From Treponema sp. (GTDB lineage Bacteria; Spirochaetota; Spirochaetia; Treponematales; Treponemataceae), in assembly GCA_017617145.1 (NCBI GenBank), contig JAFZWX010000135.1, positions 1 to 21,346 on the forward strand: a stretch of 21,346 nucleotides of DNA, given 5' to 3'. Positions 1 through 7,549 of this stretch are shown here, in pieces. Position 1 is the first letter of the stretch; each line of letters opens with the position of its first letter. Made by a program: the position numbers and the translations under genes. The notes under the pieces are model-generated. The model worked only from the letters and a program-made list of their open reading frames with translations, did no database searches and was not told the origin of the DNA.

Positions 1-2
1 GA

Positions 3-68
3 ACAGAATGGGGCTTATTGATGATTGGATATGATCTTAAACAACTTGCAAGACTTATAAAAGCCTAA
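3..68 (+). CDS. Transposase C-terminus (partial, cut by window edge)
   Basis: An open frame enters from the left edge and ends at TAA 66-68. It translates as TEWGLLMIGYDLKQLARLIK followed by A. The pattern EWGL-x-IGY-x-LK-x-L is how many DDE transposases of the IS1182/IS5-like groups end (established family pattern, recalled rather than searched). Only about 21 residues are inside the window, so whether the gene is intact cannot be judged. The following 45 bp are A-rich and lead into the hairpin at 115-168, which may be the right end of the element. The alternative is a chance open frame, but the conserved-looking terminus followed immediately by a stop and a hairpin makes a transposase the better reading. 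Confidence 0.55.
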   Translation, partial: TEWGLLMIGYDLKQLARLIKA

Positions 69-114
69 AAGAAAAAAACGACCATCAAAAAAACTCAAAA
101 TCCTATTTAAAGTC

Positions 115-168
115 AAAAAAGGCTGTCCTTTGTTGAAGTGTAAATTACTTGTAGGACAGCCTTTTTTT
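115..168. terminator. Bidirectional hairpin terminator at the IS/lipoprotein boundary
   Basis: The arms GGCTGTCCT (121-129) and AGGACAGCC (153-161) are perfectly complementary. They are flanked by A6 on the left and T7 on the right, so either strand shows a stem followed by a U-tract. The stem effectively extends to about 15 bp through the A/T flanks. The 23-nt loop is AT-rich. It would end transcription of the upstream transposase. It may equally be the terminal hairpin of the IS itself. Confidence 0.75.
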
Positions 169-177
169 ATATATAAT
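149..177 (+). promoter_or_regulatory. Candidate sigma-70 promoter of the lipoprotein gene
   Basis: TTGTAG (149-154) and a consensus TATAAT (172-177) are separated by 17 bp. The -35 box lies in the loop and right arm of the 115-168 hairpin. A start near 184 would leave a short leader containing AGGAGG at 196-201. The -10 is perfect; the -35 matches consensus only in its TTG. Confidence 0.5.
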
Positions 178-209
178 GGTTGTTTAATAGACATTAGGAG
201 GTCTACTTT

Positions 210-3155
210 ATGAAAAAACAACATGTACTGTTTTCACTCTTTATTCTTTTTGCGGGATTTTTCGCAATGTCTGGCTGTAGCAATTCTACACCAGATTATT
301 CTTCCGAAAAATCAATTCTTTCATATTCTGTAACAATTAATAATGAAGTTTATGAAGGAACTATCGATAATAACAAACATGAAATTCTTATTTCTGATGT
401 TCCATATAACAGTGATATCACTGCTTTGGTACCAGTTTTCACAATCAGTAAAAAAGCTTCTATCACAATAAATGCAGTACCTCAGACAAGCAACGTTTCT
501 ACAGTAGATTTTTCTAATGGTGTTATTTATTATACAGTAACTGCAGAAGATAAAACACAGATGATTTGGACTGTTAAAATAACAAAAGCTCAGCCAGTTT
601 CATACACAATTAAATTCCATAAAAACATTCCAAATTCAACAGAAGATGAAGTTATTGTCAAATCTTATAATGAAAATTATATATTTACCTTCCCTTCTTT
701 GGAAAATTTGACTAATTATAGTTTTACAGGATGGGCGCTTACTTCTGATGCAACTGTAGTAGCATATCAAGCTGATTCATCATATACAGTAACAAATAAT
801 ATAGATTTTTATGCTGTATGGTCACTTAGTAAAAAAAGATACGTAATCAATTATTACACAGAAGAAACAGATGGTTCATATCCAGATAATTACGCTCAGT
901 CTTTTATTTCAAGCGGAGAAGCTGGCACAGCTCTTGAATATAATATTTCTGATTTTCCAGACTTTACTGTAGATGAAGAAAAAACCGGAACAGCTACAAT
1001 TGCCGAAGATGGTTCTACTGTTTGGAAAGTTTATCTTAAAAGAAAGACAGCTTCATACAAAATAAATTACTATAAAGAAGCTCTTGATGGAACTTATTCT
1101 GAAACAGAAGATAAAACAGTTTCATCAACTGGAAAATTCGGTTTAACAATTGAATATGATATTTCTGAATTTACAGGCTTTGAACTTGATACAACAAAAA
1201 CAAAAGCTACTACAATTGAAGTTGATGGTTCATCAATTCAAAAGATTTACCTTAAAAGAAAAACTGCATCATATACTGTAAACTTCTATAAAGAAGCTCT
1301 TGATGGAACTTATTCTGAAACAAAAGATTCAACTGTTACTTTGTCTGGAAAATTTGGTGCACAGGCAGAATATGATATTTCTGAATTTACAGGATTCGAG
1401 CTTGATGAAGAAAAAACACAAAATGCAACTATCAAAGCAGATTCTTCTACAATTGTAAATGTATTCCTTAAAAGAAAGACTGTAGCATATACTGTTAAAT
1501 ATCTTCAGAAAGATGAAAATGGTGAAATTCTGAACCAAGAAAACAAGGTTTTGTCTGGAAAATTTGGTGCTGCCGTTCAATATGATGATAAAAAATATGC
1601 CGGTTATGAAATTACCAGTGCATCATTAGCAAGCATTGCCGCAACAACAATTAAGGCAGATGGAACAACTTCTGTTACTGTTGAATACAGACCTGTTACT
1701 ATTACTGTATATATAAAGCATTATTATGCAGATTTAGATGGAAATTATTCGACAACTCCAGATTATTCAAACAATTATACAACTAATTACAATGCAAATT
1801 ATTCTATCTCTGCCTCTGTAAAAGAAGGATTTACTCCAAATGTCGAAAGCATTTCTATTGCAGATGCTGTAAAAGAAGGAAATAATTACACATTTAGTTT
1901 CAACTACACAAGAAACACAATGACTTATACTGTAAAATATTTCCTCGAAAATGCAAATAACAATTTGTATACAGAACAAACAAGTGCCAGAGAAGAAAAA
2001 ACAGGCTTATTTGGTGCACAGTTAGTATATCAGCAAAAAACAATTGAACATGCAGCTTTTGACAGTGTTGAATATTCTACTACAAACGGAACTATAGGTA
2101 CAAACTCTTTTGTAAGTGTTTATTATAAACGCGATACTGTTAAATTTACTTACAAATGGAATAACGGCAACGTTACAGATACAGAAATTACTTATAAATA
2201 TGGTGAAAGTGTAACAGCACCATCTTCTAGTGAAAGAGTTTTGTATAAGTTTAACAGCTGGAACCCTTCCCTTCCTGAAACAGCAACAGAAAATGCTACA
2301 TTTAAAGCAACTTGGGAAACTTTAGCAGGTACAACAGAAACAGGAGCTCCTACATTTATAATTGATTTACCAGAAACAATTTATGTAAAAACACCTGTTC
2401 AGACAAATACTGTTTACTTAAATGCATACGTTACAAATAATGTTACTGTTTCTTATAATTTGTATTCAAGCAATGATGGAATTACATGGGCATCTGAAGG
2501 AAATTCAAGATCTGCTTCAGGTCAAAATAAATTAACAATAGGTCTTCCTATAACTTTGCCTGGTGAAAATTCAGAAAAGTATTATTGTATGAGAATTTCA
2601 GATTCATTTAATTCAACTGATAAATATTCTTATAGTAAAATTTGCCGAATTACAACAAAAACTGCAGATACAGAAAATATTGGAAAATTCTACTACTCAG
2701 ATGGAACTTATACTTCGGAATATGATTCTAGTAAAACTGTAATTGGTATTGTTTCAAATCTTAAAGCAGATAAAACACCAAAAACAATAATACCAGTTTC
2801 ACTTACAACAACAGGTGCGCAATTTACAAATGCAAAGAGTTCTTGTGATTCATATTCTAAAGAAGGTTTTGATGATTGGGAACTTCCAGACTATATTGAA
2901 CTTCAATCTATTTTGTTCAATAAGCAAGCATTAAATAACAGTCTTACAACAATTAATCCAAGCGCTTCTGTTATTCAAGGTTATACTTACGATAAACCAT
3001 TGTTTTACTGGGCATCTCAATCAACTAATAATTTGACAAATAATACTTCATTCACTCTTTATTTGTATTCTAGTGAATCAAATGTTTATGAGTTACAAAT
3101 TAAGAGCTTCACTTTGAGTGGTTATTATATTCCGGTATTAATGATTAATGAATAA
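210..3155 (+). CDS. Large repeat-containing surface lipoprotein (InlB-like repeats, DUF1566-like C-terminus)
   Basis: The start is fixed by AGGAGG eight bases before ATG. Residues 1-23 form a lipoprotein signal: charged MKK, a hydrophobic stretch, then AMSGC with the acylated Cys at 23, a loose lipobox acceptable for spirochaetes. Residues ~30-125 form a beta-rich module resembling the DUF5018 type. Residues ~127-205 resemble a Listeria-Bacteroides (InlB B-type) repeat, with FTGWA and FYAVW. About 205-690 hold further YxxxYYxE-type repeats, three of exactly 72 residues and then more diverged ones, another ending in TFKATWE. Residues ~710-815 look Ig-like. The last ~155 residues (YYSDGTYTS, then DDWELPDYIEL and a YWASQS segment) resemble DUF1566, often found in secreted proteins. 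It is probably anchored in the outer membrane and exposed for adhesion or host contact; the specific function is unknown. It is monocistronic between two hairpin terminators. Confidence 0.85.
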   Translation: MKKQHVLFSLFILFAGFFAMSGCSNSTPDYSSEKSILSYSVTINNEVYEGTIDNNKHEILISDVPYNSDITALVPVFTISKKASITINAVPQTSNVSTVDFSNGVIYYTVTAEDKTQMIWTVKITKAQPVSYTIKFHKNIPNSTEDEVIVKSYNENYIFTFPSLENLTNYSFTGWALTSDATVVAYQADSSYTVTNNIDFYAVWSLSKKRYVINYYTEETDGSYPDNYAQSFISSGEAGTALEYNISDFPDFTVDEEKTGTATIAEDGSTVWKVYLKRKTASYKINYYKEALDGTYSETEDKTVSSTGKFGLTIEYDISEFTGFELDTTKTKATTIEVDGSSIQKIYLKRKTASYTVNFYKEALDGTYSETKDSTVTLSGKFGAQAEYDISEFTGFELDEEKTQNATIKADSSTIVNVFLKRKTVAYTVKYLQKDENGEILNQENKVLSGKFGAAVQYDDKKYAGYEITSASLASIAATTIKADGTTSVTVEYRPVTITVYIKHYYADLDGNYSTTPDYSNNYTTNYNANYSISASVKEGFTPNVESISIADAVKEGNNYTFSFNYTRNTMTYTVKYFLENANNNLYTEQTSAREEKTGLFGAQLVYQQKTIEHAAFDSVEYSTTNGTIGTNSFVSVYYKRDTVKFTYKWNNGNVTDTEITYKYGESVTAPSSSERVLYKFNSWNPSLPETATENATFKATWETLAGTTETGAPTFIIDLPETIYVKTPVQTNTVYLNAYVTNNVTVSYNLYSSNDGITWASEGNSRSASGQNKLTIGLPITLPGENSEKYYCMRISDSFNSTDKYSYSKICRITTKTADTENIGKFYYSDGTYTSEYDSSKTVIGIVSNLKADKTPKTIIPVSLTTTGAQFTNAKSSCDSYSKEGFDDWELPDYIELQSILFNKQALNNSLTTINPSASVIQGYTYDKPLFYWASQSTNNLTNNTSFTLYLYSSESNVYELQIKSFTLSGYYIPVLMINE
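822..1469 (+). repeat. Three in-frame tandem repeats of exactly 216 bp (72 residues)
   Basis: Units run 822-1037, 1038-1253 and 1254-1469, aligned on the aromatic that follows KKR or LKRKTAS. The second and third units are close at DNA level: a 36-nt segment around 1069 and 1290 encoding YKEALDGTYSET is nearly identical. A fourth, diverged unit with altered spacing follows from 1470. The near-identity implies recent duplication or gene conversion and makes copy-number change by recombination plausible. Confidence 0.85.
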
Positions 3156-3183
3156 TTCTTAATCAAAAAATATTTGGGAAAAG

Positions 3184-3217
3184 AAAAGGCACGTCCATTT
3201 ACGAACGTACCTTTTTT
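3184..3217. terminator. Terminator between convergent lipoprotein and SPOR genes
   Basis: GGCACGT (3188-3194) pairs with ACGTACC (3205-3211) with one C/A mismatch. It is followed by T6 on the plus strand and preceded by an A-rich run, which is a T-rich run on the minus strand. It sits between two converging genes and should serve both. Confidence 0.65.
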
Positions 3218-3220
3218 ATG

Positions 3221-3241
3221 CCCTTCGACAAGCTCAGGGAC
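3221..3241. repeat. Short imperfect palindrome of a widely dispersed type
   Basis: The segment reads CCCTTCGACAAGCTCAGGG plus two bases. Its ends CCCT and AGGG pair, the middle is imperfect. I recognise this string as one that recurs between genes in many bacterial genomes, but no second copy is present in this window. A small ACTGA/TCAGT hairpin (3244-3260) follows, ending at the SPOR stop codon. Confidence 0.45.
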
Positions 3242-3259
3242 CCACTGACTTTTACTCAG

Positions 3260-5140
3260 TTATTTTGCATCATAGTATGTGCTTGAAGCTTCTGTTGTGC
3301 CCTTTGGTTTAGGATTTGGATTTGTTCCTTTGCGCAGGAATGCATCCTTGTATCCATATGCTTTGAATCTAGCAAGAACTGTACCATATTCATCAAGAGT
3401 TACTGGTCCAATAAGAACTTGTTTTGTTCCCTTTGCAGTTGGAACAATAGTTATTGGATATTTCTTACCATATTTATTTACAATTTCAAGAATATTTTCA
3501 TCATCGCGCAAAGTTGCAATCTGAATGTAGTAGCGGTCTGCTTGAAGTTCGTCAAGGCTTTCAATCATAAACTTGTCGTAGCTTGTTTCATTACCTGTTG
3601 CTGCCGGCTGAACTACAATATTATTGTTGATTTCAATTTCTGGTACGGCAATCTCTTCCTCTTCTTCAACTTCTTCATCTTCGTAATCTGATGAACCTAT
3701 TTCATTATTCAACAAAGAAGGATCTGGTAACAAGAGCTCTTCATCTTCTTCGTAAACCGGAGGATTATCTTCTGCAGGAACAAGAACTATTGCATCATAT
3801 TCTTCTTCGTCTTCATCAAGAACTTCCGGTTCATCATCGAATTCTTCATCTTCTTCAATTACTTCATCTTCTTCTTCGAATTCTTCTTCCAGTTCTTCAT
3901 CTTCCTCGAACTCTTCTTCTTCAAAGTCGAACTCTTCCTCTTCGAGATCTTCTTCATCTTCGAATTCTTCATCTTCTTCGAATTCTTCTTCTGGTTCTTC
4001 CTCGTCTTCAAATTCTTCGTCTTCTTCGAGTTCGACTTCTTCTTCGAATTCCTCTTCTTCCTCTTCTACAACTTCCTCATCTTCAAGTTCTTCAAGAGGT
4101 TCTTCTTCGAAATATTCTTCTTCATCGTCAACAATGTCTTCTAATTCATCATCTTCATAAATATCTTCGATTGGCTCTTCTGTAATAAAGTAATCTTCTT
4201 CCTCTTCTTCAGGTTCTTCAGCCTCTTCTTCGAAATCTTCTTCTACAGTTTCTTCTTCCTCTGCTTCGATTGTTTCAAATTCTTCTTCAGGCTCTTCTTC
4301 TACAAGATCATCAATACCTTCATCATCAAATTCCTCATAGATTACAGGCTGTTCTTCAATTACAGGAACTTCTTCTTCCTCTTCTTCCGGAGTTTCTTCT
4401 ATATATTCAGGCTCATTTTCTTCTATAGGCTCATCTTCAAAATATTCAGGAAGTTCTTCATCATCAAAATATTCATATTCAATAACAGGCTCTTCTTCTG
4501 GTTCTTCAATTGGCATTGAATAAATTTCTTCCTGTGGCTCTGTTGCCGGAACAGTTTCTTTTTCATCAAATACCGGCTCTTCCCATTCTTCTTCGTAAAC
4601 AGGAATTTCTTCTTCTGTTTCTTCATAAACAGGTACAGATTCTACAGGAGCAGTTTCTTCTGGTTCGGCTTCTACAACCGGTTCAGGCTCAACTACAGGC
4701 TCTGGTTCTACTACTGGTTCAGGTTCTTTTGTAGAAGCAGCGTTTCCATTAGAAGCAATTACTGCAGAACCATATACTCTTTCGTCCTGATTTGAACGCT
4801 TTGTAATTTTGACAATATTATTTGAATCCTTGTTAATTCCAATTGCGGCAGCTGCTTCTGGAGAAAGCATAATTGCTACACCTTCTGATGGATCAAGTGC
4901 GCCAATTACAAGAATATCAATTGTCGAATCACCAGTGATATTTGTTACGCTTATAATATCACCTGGAAGATAGCCGACTGTCTTGGCAAAAAGTCCTTCC
5001 GGGAATACTCCAGGTTCAACAACTACTGCTCTACCATCCAAAGACGGGCTAAAGGATGCCAGCAAAAGACATCCTATAATGATAAATCCAAGTTTTGATA
5101 TATTCTTAAAAAGTCTGTTGTCTTTCAATTTATTTTTCAT
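3260..5140 (-). CDS. SPOR-domain envelope protein with a very long acidic linker
   Basis: The 626-residue product has a basic N-terminus followed by a hydrophobic stretch (about residues 17-30), a signal peptide or anchor. Residues ~35-120 (AVVVEPGVFPEGLFAKTVGY, then VIGALDPSEGVAIMLSPEAA) look like a small beta-barrel of the RlpA/DPBB type. Residues ~137-155 repeat EPEPVV three times. About 155-510 are almost unbroken Glu/Asp with scattered Phe, Tyr and Pro. Residues ~530-610 match a SPOR fold (YYIQIATL, then VLIGPVTLDEYGTVLARFKA). SPOR domains bind glycan strands stripped of peptides at septa, so a periplasmic role in division or wall remodelling is likely. The acidic region is probably an extended linker or cation-binding spacer. 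It lies 12 bp after the preceding gene, in one transcription unit. No catalytic residues are evident. Confidence 0.8.
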   Translation of the reverse strand: MKNKLKDNRLFKNISKLGFIIIGCLLLASFSPSLDGRAVVVEPGVFPEGLFAKTVGYLPGDIISVTNITGDSTIDILVIGALDPSEGVAIMLSPEAAAAIGINKDSNNIVKITKRSNQDERVYGSAVIASNGNAASTKEPEPVVEPEPVVEPEPVVEAEPEETAPVESVPVYEETEEEIPVYEEEWEEPVFDEKETVPATEPQEEIYSMPIEEPEEEPVIEYEYFDDEELPEYFEDEPIEENEPEYIEETPEEEEEEVPVIEEQPVIYEEFDDEGIDDLVEEEPEEEFETIEAEEEETVEEDFEEEAEEPEEEEEDYFITEEPIEDIYEDDELEDIVDDEEEYFEEEPLEELEDEEVVEEEEEEFEEEVELEEDEEFEDEEEPEEEFEEDEEFEDEEDLEEEEFDFEEEEFEEDEELEEEFEEEDEVIEEDEEFDDEPEVLDEDEEEYDAIVLVPAEDNPPVYEEDEELLLPDPSLLNNEIGSSDYEDEEVEEEEEIAVPEIEINNNIVVQPAATGNETSYDKFMIESLDELQADRYYIQIATLRDDENILEIVNKYGKKYPITIVPTAKGTKQVLIGPVTLDEYGTVLARFKAYGYKDAFLRKGTNPNPKPKGTTEASSTYYDAK

Positions 5141-5152
5141 ACCCGCCCATCC

Positions 5153-5629
5153 TTATGCTTTTGTAGATTTCAATACCTTCGAAATCTCTGTTATCAATTT
5201 AGAAGAAACATTCTTCAAACCTTTTGTATCTAACGATTTGACAGAACTTTCAAACGAACTTTCTTTTATTGTTTTTCCGGTTGTTACAGATGCAACCGAC
5301 CAGCCTATTGTATGGAGTGAATTTGTATAATAGAGTTTAATTTGTACGAAATAATCAGAAGAGCCTTCGTAAGCATCGCCCATTGCTTTGTTAAACAGTA
5401 TAACATCATCGCTTGCTGATTCTGAAACTACTGCCGGTGAATTTGTAATGATATAACCTGTTTCAAAAAAACCAGCCAGAAGTTCATCTTCAATTACAAG
5501 TGAATCTTCAGAAATGATATCTGTTCGTTCATCATGTTGAACTATTTGCAGCTGAATCTGCTTTGCAAAGCAAAAGTTTGCGCACATAAAAACACATGCA
5601 GCGATTATAATCTGTTTAATTTTCCCCAT
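5153..5629 (-). CDS. Small exported protein of unknown function
   Basis: I do not recognise a named family. The 158-residue product begins with a clear signal peptide (MGKIKQ, then a hydrophobic core, cleavage likely after CFA near residue 22). The mature part is beta-rich (IQLQIVQHDERTD, YFVQIKLYYTNS, IGWSVASVTTGKTI) and ends in a Lys/Ser-rich helix, compatible with a periplasmic or membrane-associated lipoprotein-like fold without a lipobox. The start is supported by GGGGTG six to seven bases upstream. It is the first gene of a two-gene minus-strand unit with the SPOR protein, suggesting a joint envelope role. The 'VQIKLYYTNS...GWSVASVTTGK' pattern is reminiscent of small penicillin-binding-protein-activator-like or TolB-N-like proteins, but that resemblance is weak. 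Confidence 0.7.
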   Translation of the reverse strand: MGKIKQIIIAACVFMCANFCFAKQIQLQIVQHDERTDIISEDSLVIEDELLAGFFETGYIITNSPAVVSESASDDVILFNKAMGDAYEGSSDYFVQIKLYYTNSLHTIGWSVASVTTGKTIKESSFESSVKSLDTKGLKNVSSKLITEISKVLKSTKA

Positions 5630-5781
5630 AATTACACCCCATAAACAATATAGGTTTTTATACTTGTTTTTCGGTGATATTTAGATATGAGTTTAGCAAA
5701 AAATATTAATTCAAGTAGAAAAAAATGCTCACGCGTAGAACCGTATTTTTCCAGAATGCATTGTATTTATTAAATAAATTC

Positions 5782-5980
5782 AAAAATCGCGGAAGCCGAA
5801 CTATTAAACGCATTTGAAAACAAAGCTGCGGAGCGGAAGGACGGCTGCGAACTACATCGAAGCTTGACGAGCAAAGCGAGTAAAATCTTTCTTTGCAAGC
5901 TTCGCCGTAGTTCGCAGATGTACTTACGCGGGAGCAGATTTGTTTTCCACATGTTTGCATTTCGGCTGGGAGCGATTTTT
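5782..5980. repeat. Element 1: ~200 bp nested inverted repeat
   Basis: This fills most of the 417 bp gene-free stretch 5630-6046. Paired segments from outside in: 5782-5790 with 5972-5980 (9 bp); 5795-5800 with 5961-5966 (6 bp); 5816-5824 with 5939-5947 (9 bp); 5826-5829 with 5934-5937; 5845-5855 with 5907-5917 (11 bp); 5859-5866 with 5896-5903 (8 bp); and a CAAAG/CTTTG tip. Between the first two stems the left strand reads GGAA and the right TGGGA. Between the 11 and 8 bp stems lies a 3x3 internal loop (ATC/GCC). No convincing ORF lies here and base composition is richer in G+C than the flanks. Confidence 0.85.
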
Positions 5981-5999
5981 CTATTAAATTTAATTATAT

Positions 6000-6028
6000 T
6001 TGCGAAAAACCTGTTTTTGTTGTAAAAT
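6000..6028 (+). promoter_or_regulatory. Candidate promoter of the sugar/hydroxylase operon
   Basis: TTGCGA (6000-6005) and TAAAAT (6023-6028) are spaced by exactly 17 bp, 18 bp before the first ATG. The ribosome site is weak (GGGA just before ATG 6047), so the leader would be very short. It lies directly beyond the end of element 1. Confidence 0.55.
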
Positions 6029-6046
6029 AATATTTGGGATTGGGAA

Positions 6047-7549
6047 ATGGATAAACGCATATATATAATCGGTGCTGGATTTGCAGGGCAAACTATTGCA
6101 AATGATATCCGGCGGAAAAAAATCTTTGGAAAAGTTAATGCCTTTTTGGACGATGACAAAAAAATCATCGGTACTACAATTGACGGCATTCCTGTTCTTG
6201 GACCAATTGACAGCGTAACTTCCATTCTTTCTAATTCCGACTTAGACGAAGCAATAATTGCAATTCCTTCGGCTCCAACTGAACGAATCCGTGAAATTTA
6301 TGAAACTCTTGTAAAAAACGGCTTTAATCATATAAAAATCCTTCCGGGAATAAGCCAGGTAATTGAAGGAACTGCTCACTTAGTACAAACCCGTGAAATT
6401 GACCCGCTTGATATTCTTGGACGAACTCCAATTGCAATTTCGCTTAAAGAAAGCTTGAACTATCTTCGCGGAAAGCGTGTTCTTATTACAGGTGCAGGTG
6501 GTTCCATTGGTTCCGAACTTGCCAGACAGCTTTTGAGTGGTGGTGCCGAACGACTTTACCTTTTAGGCCACGGTGAAAATTCAATATGCCAGATTTTCCG
6601 CGAGCTTAAAGTACTTCAGACCGAAGGAGTTGGTGAAAAAGCAACTGTTGTTCCAATTATTGGCGACATGCGCGACAGTGAATATATTGATTACATCATA
6701 AAGCAGACAAAATGTAATGTAATTTTCCACTGTGCAGCCTACAAGCATGTTCCTATGATGGAAGAAAATCAGGTTGCGGCAATTGAAAACAATGTATTCG
6801 GAACTAAAAATTTGCTTGATGCGGCGATAAAACATAAGGTTGATCGTTTTGTTCTTATTTCTACAGACAAAGCAGTTTCACCAGTTAGTGTTTACGGTGT
6901 TTCAAAGATGCTGTGCGAAAAGCTTGTGCTGGAGTATGCAAAAAAGGCAGAAAAAAATCAGGCAGTGATGTTTGTAAGATTCGGTAACGTGCTGGGCAGT
7001 CGTGGTTCAATTCTTCCGCTTTTTCAGAGTCAGATTAAAACAGGCGGACCAATTACAGTTACTGACGAAAAAATGGAACGCTTCTTTATGACAATTCCTG
7101 AAGCATGTTCTCTTGTTCTTCAGACTGGTGGTGTTGGAAAAAATGGTCAGTCGTATCTGCTTGATATGGGTGAGCCTATAAAAATAATTGAACTTGCAAA
7201 ACAGATAATTAAATTCAGCGGGCTTGAACCTTACAAAGATATTGATATAAAAATTGTAGGTGCTCGCAAAGGCGAACGTCTTATTGAACCGCTTTGGCTC
7301 AAGGAGGAAAACCCTACTCCAACACAATATCCAAAAATTCTTCAGCTTGAAAATAAGGAGTATGCAGCAGACCGATTGGATCAGCTGCTTACAAAACTCT
7401 ACCCTATTTGTTTTTATACTAATGGCAGCGAATCTGATTTCCGTAATAAAGAAAAGCTTGTAAAGATTTTGTGTGATGATTGCCAGAGCCTTAAAGATTT
7501 TTATGAAGAAATAAAAACAGATGGCCAAAAAAGGACAGATATATTATGA
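6047..7549 (+). CDS. Soluble CapD/FlaA1-type nucleotide-sugar 4,6-dehydratase
   Basis: The 500-residue protein belongs to the polysaccharide-biosynthesis SDR group (CapD, WbpM, PglF, FlaA1), which remove water from UDP-GlcNAc to give UDP-4-keto-6-deoxy sugars. It starts directly with a Rossmann/CoA-binding-like domain (IYIIGAGFAG, residues 5-14), so the four-helix membrane region of long members is absent. The second Rossmann fold begins with GAGGSIGSE (149-157). HCAAYKHVPMMEEN and STDKAV (272-277) are family hallmarks. The active-site motif reads Y283-G-V-S-K287, the classical YxxxK, whereas PglF/WbpM-like long forms often carry Met at the Tyr position (family knowledge). It is the first gene of a coupled plus-strand operon and overlaps the aminotransferase by 4 bp, which fits sequential steps. 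The exact product sugar cannot be read from sequence. Confidence 0.9.
   Translation: MDKRIYIIGAGFAGQTIANDIRRKKIFGKVNAFLDDDKKIIGTTIDGIPVLGPIDSVTSILSNSDLDEAIIAIPSAPTERIREIYETLVKNGFNHIKILPGISQVIEGTAHLVQTREIDPLDILGRTPIAISLKESLNYLRGKRVLITGAGGSIGSELARQLLSGGAERLYLLGHGENSICQIFRELKVLQTEGVGEKATVVPIIGDMRDSEYIDYIIKQTKCNVIFHCAAYKHVPMMEENQVAAIENNVFGTKNLLDAAIKHKVDRFVLISTDKAVSPVSVYGVSKMLCEKLVLEYAKKAEKNQAVMFVRFGNVLGSRGSILPLFQSQIKTGGPITVTDEKMERFFMTIPEACSLVLQTGGVGKNGQSYLLDMGEPIKIIELAKQIIKFSGLEPYKDIDIKIVGARKGERLIEPLWLKEENPTPTQYPKILQLENKEYAADRLDQLLTKLYPICFYTNGSESDFRNKEKLVKILCDDCQSLKDFYEEIKTDGQKRTDIL

Noticed and set aside
822..1469. CRISPR-like regular repeats
   Set aside because: The 216 bp periodicity is in frame, encodes a 72-residue protein repeat and has no short-repeat/spacer pattern.
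3691..4185. Leu-rich 164-residue open frame on the plus strand
   Set aside because: It is the antisense of the Glu-rich SPOR gene: GAA/GAG codons read backwards give Leu/Ser/Phe. No ribosome site.
5782..5980. tRNA or other known RNA gene in element 1
   Set aside because: No cloverleaf with TTCGANTC/CCA features, and the fold is one long stacked stem; no match to a riboswitch or 6S/tmRNA layout that I can recognise.
5706..6225. Two minus-strand open frames over element 1 and the dehydratase start
   Set aside because: They cross the inverted repeat and the well-supported dehydratase gene, lack ribosome sites and show no family signs.
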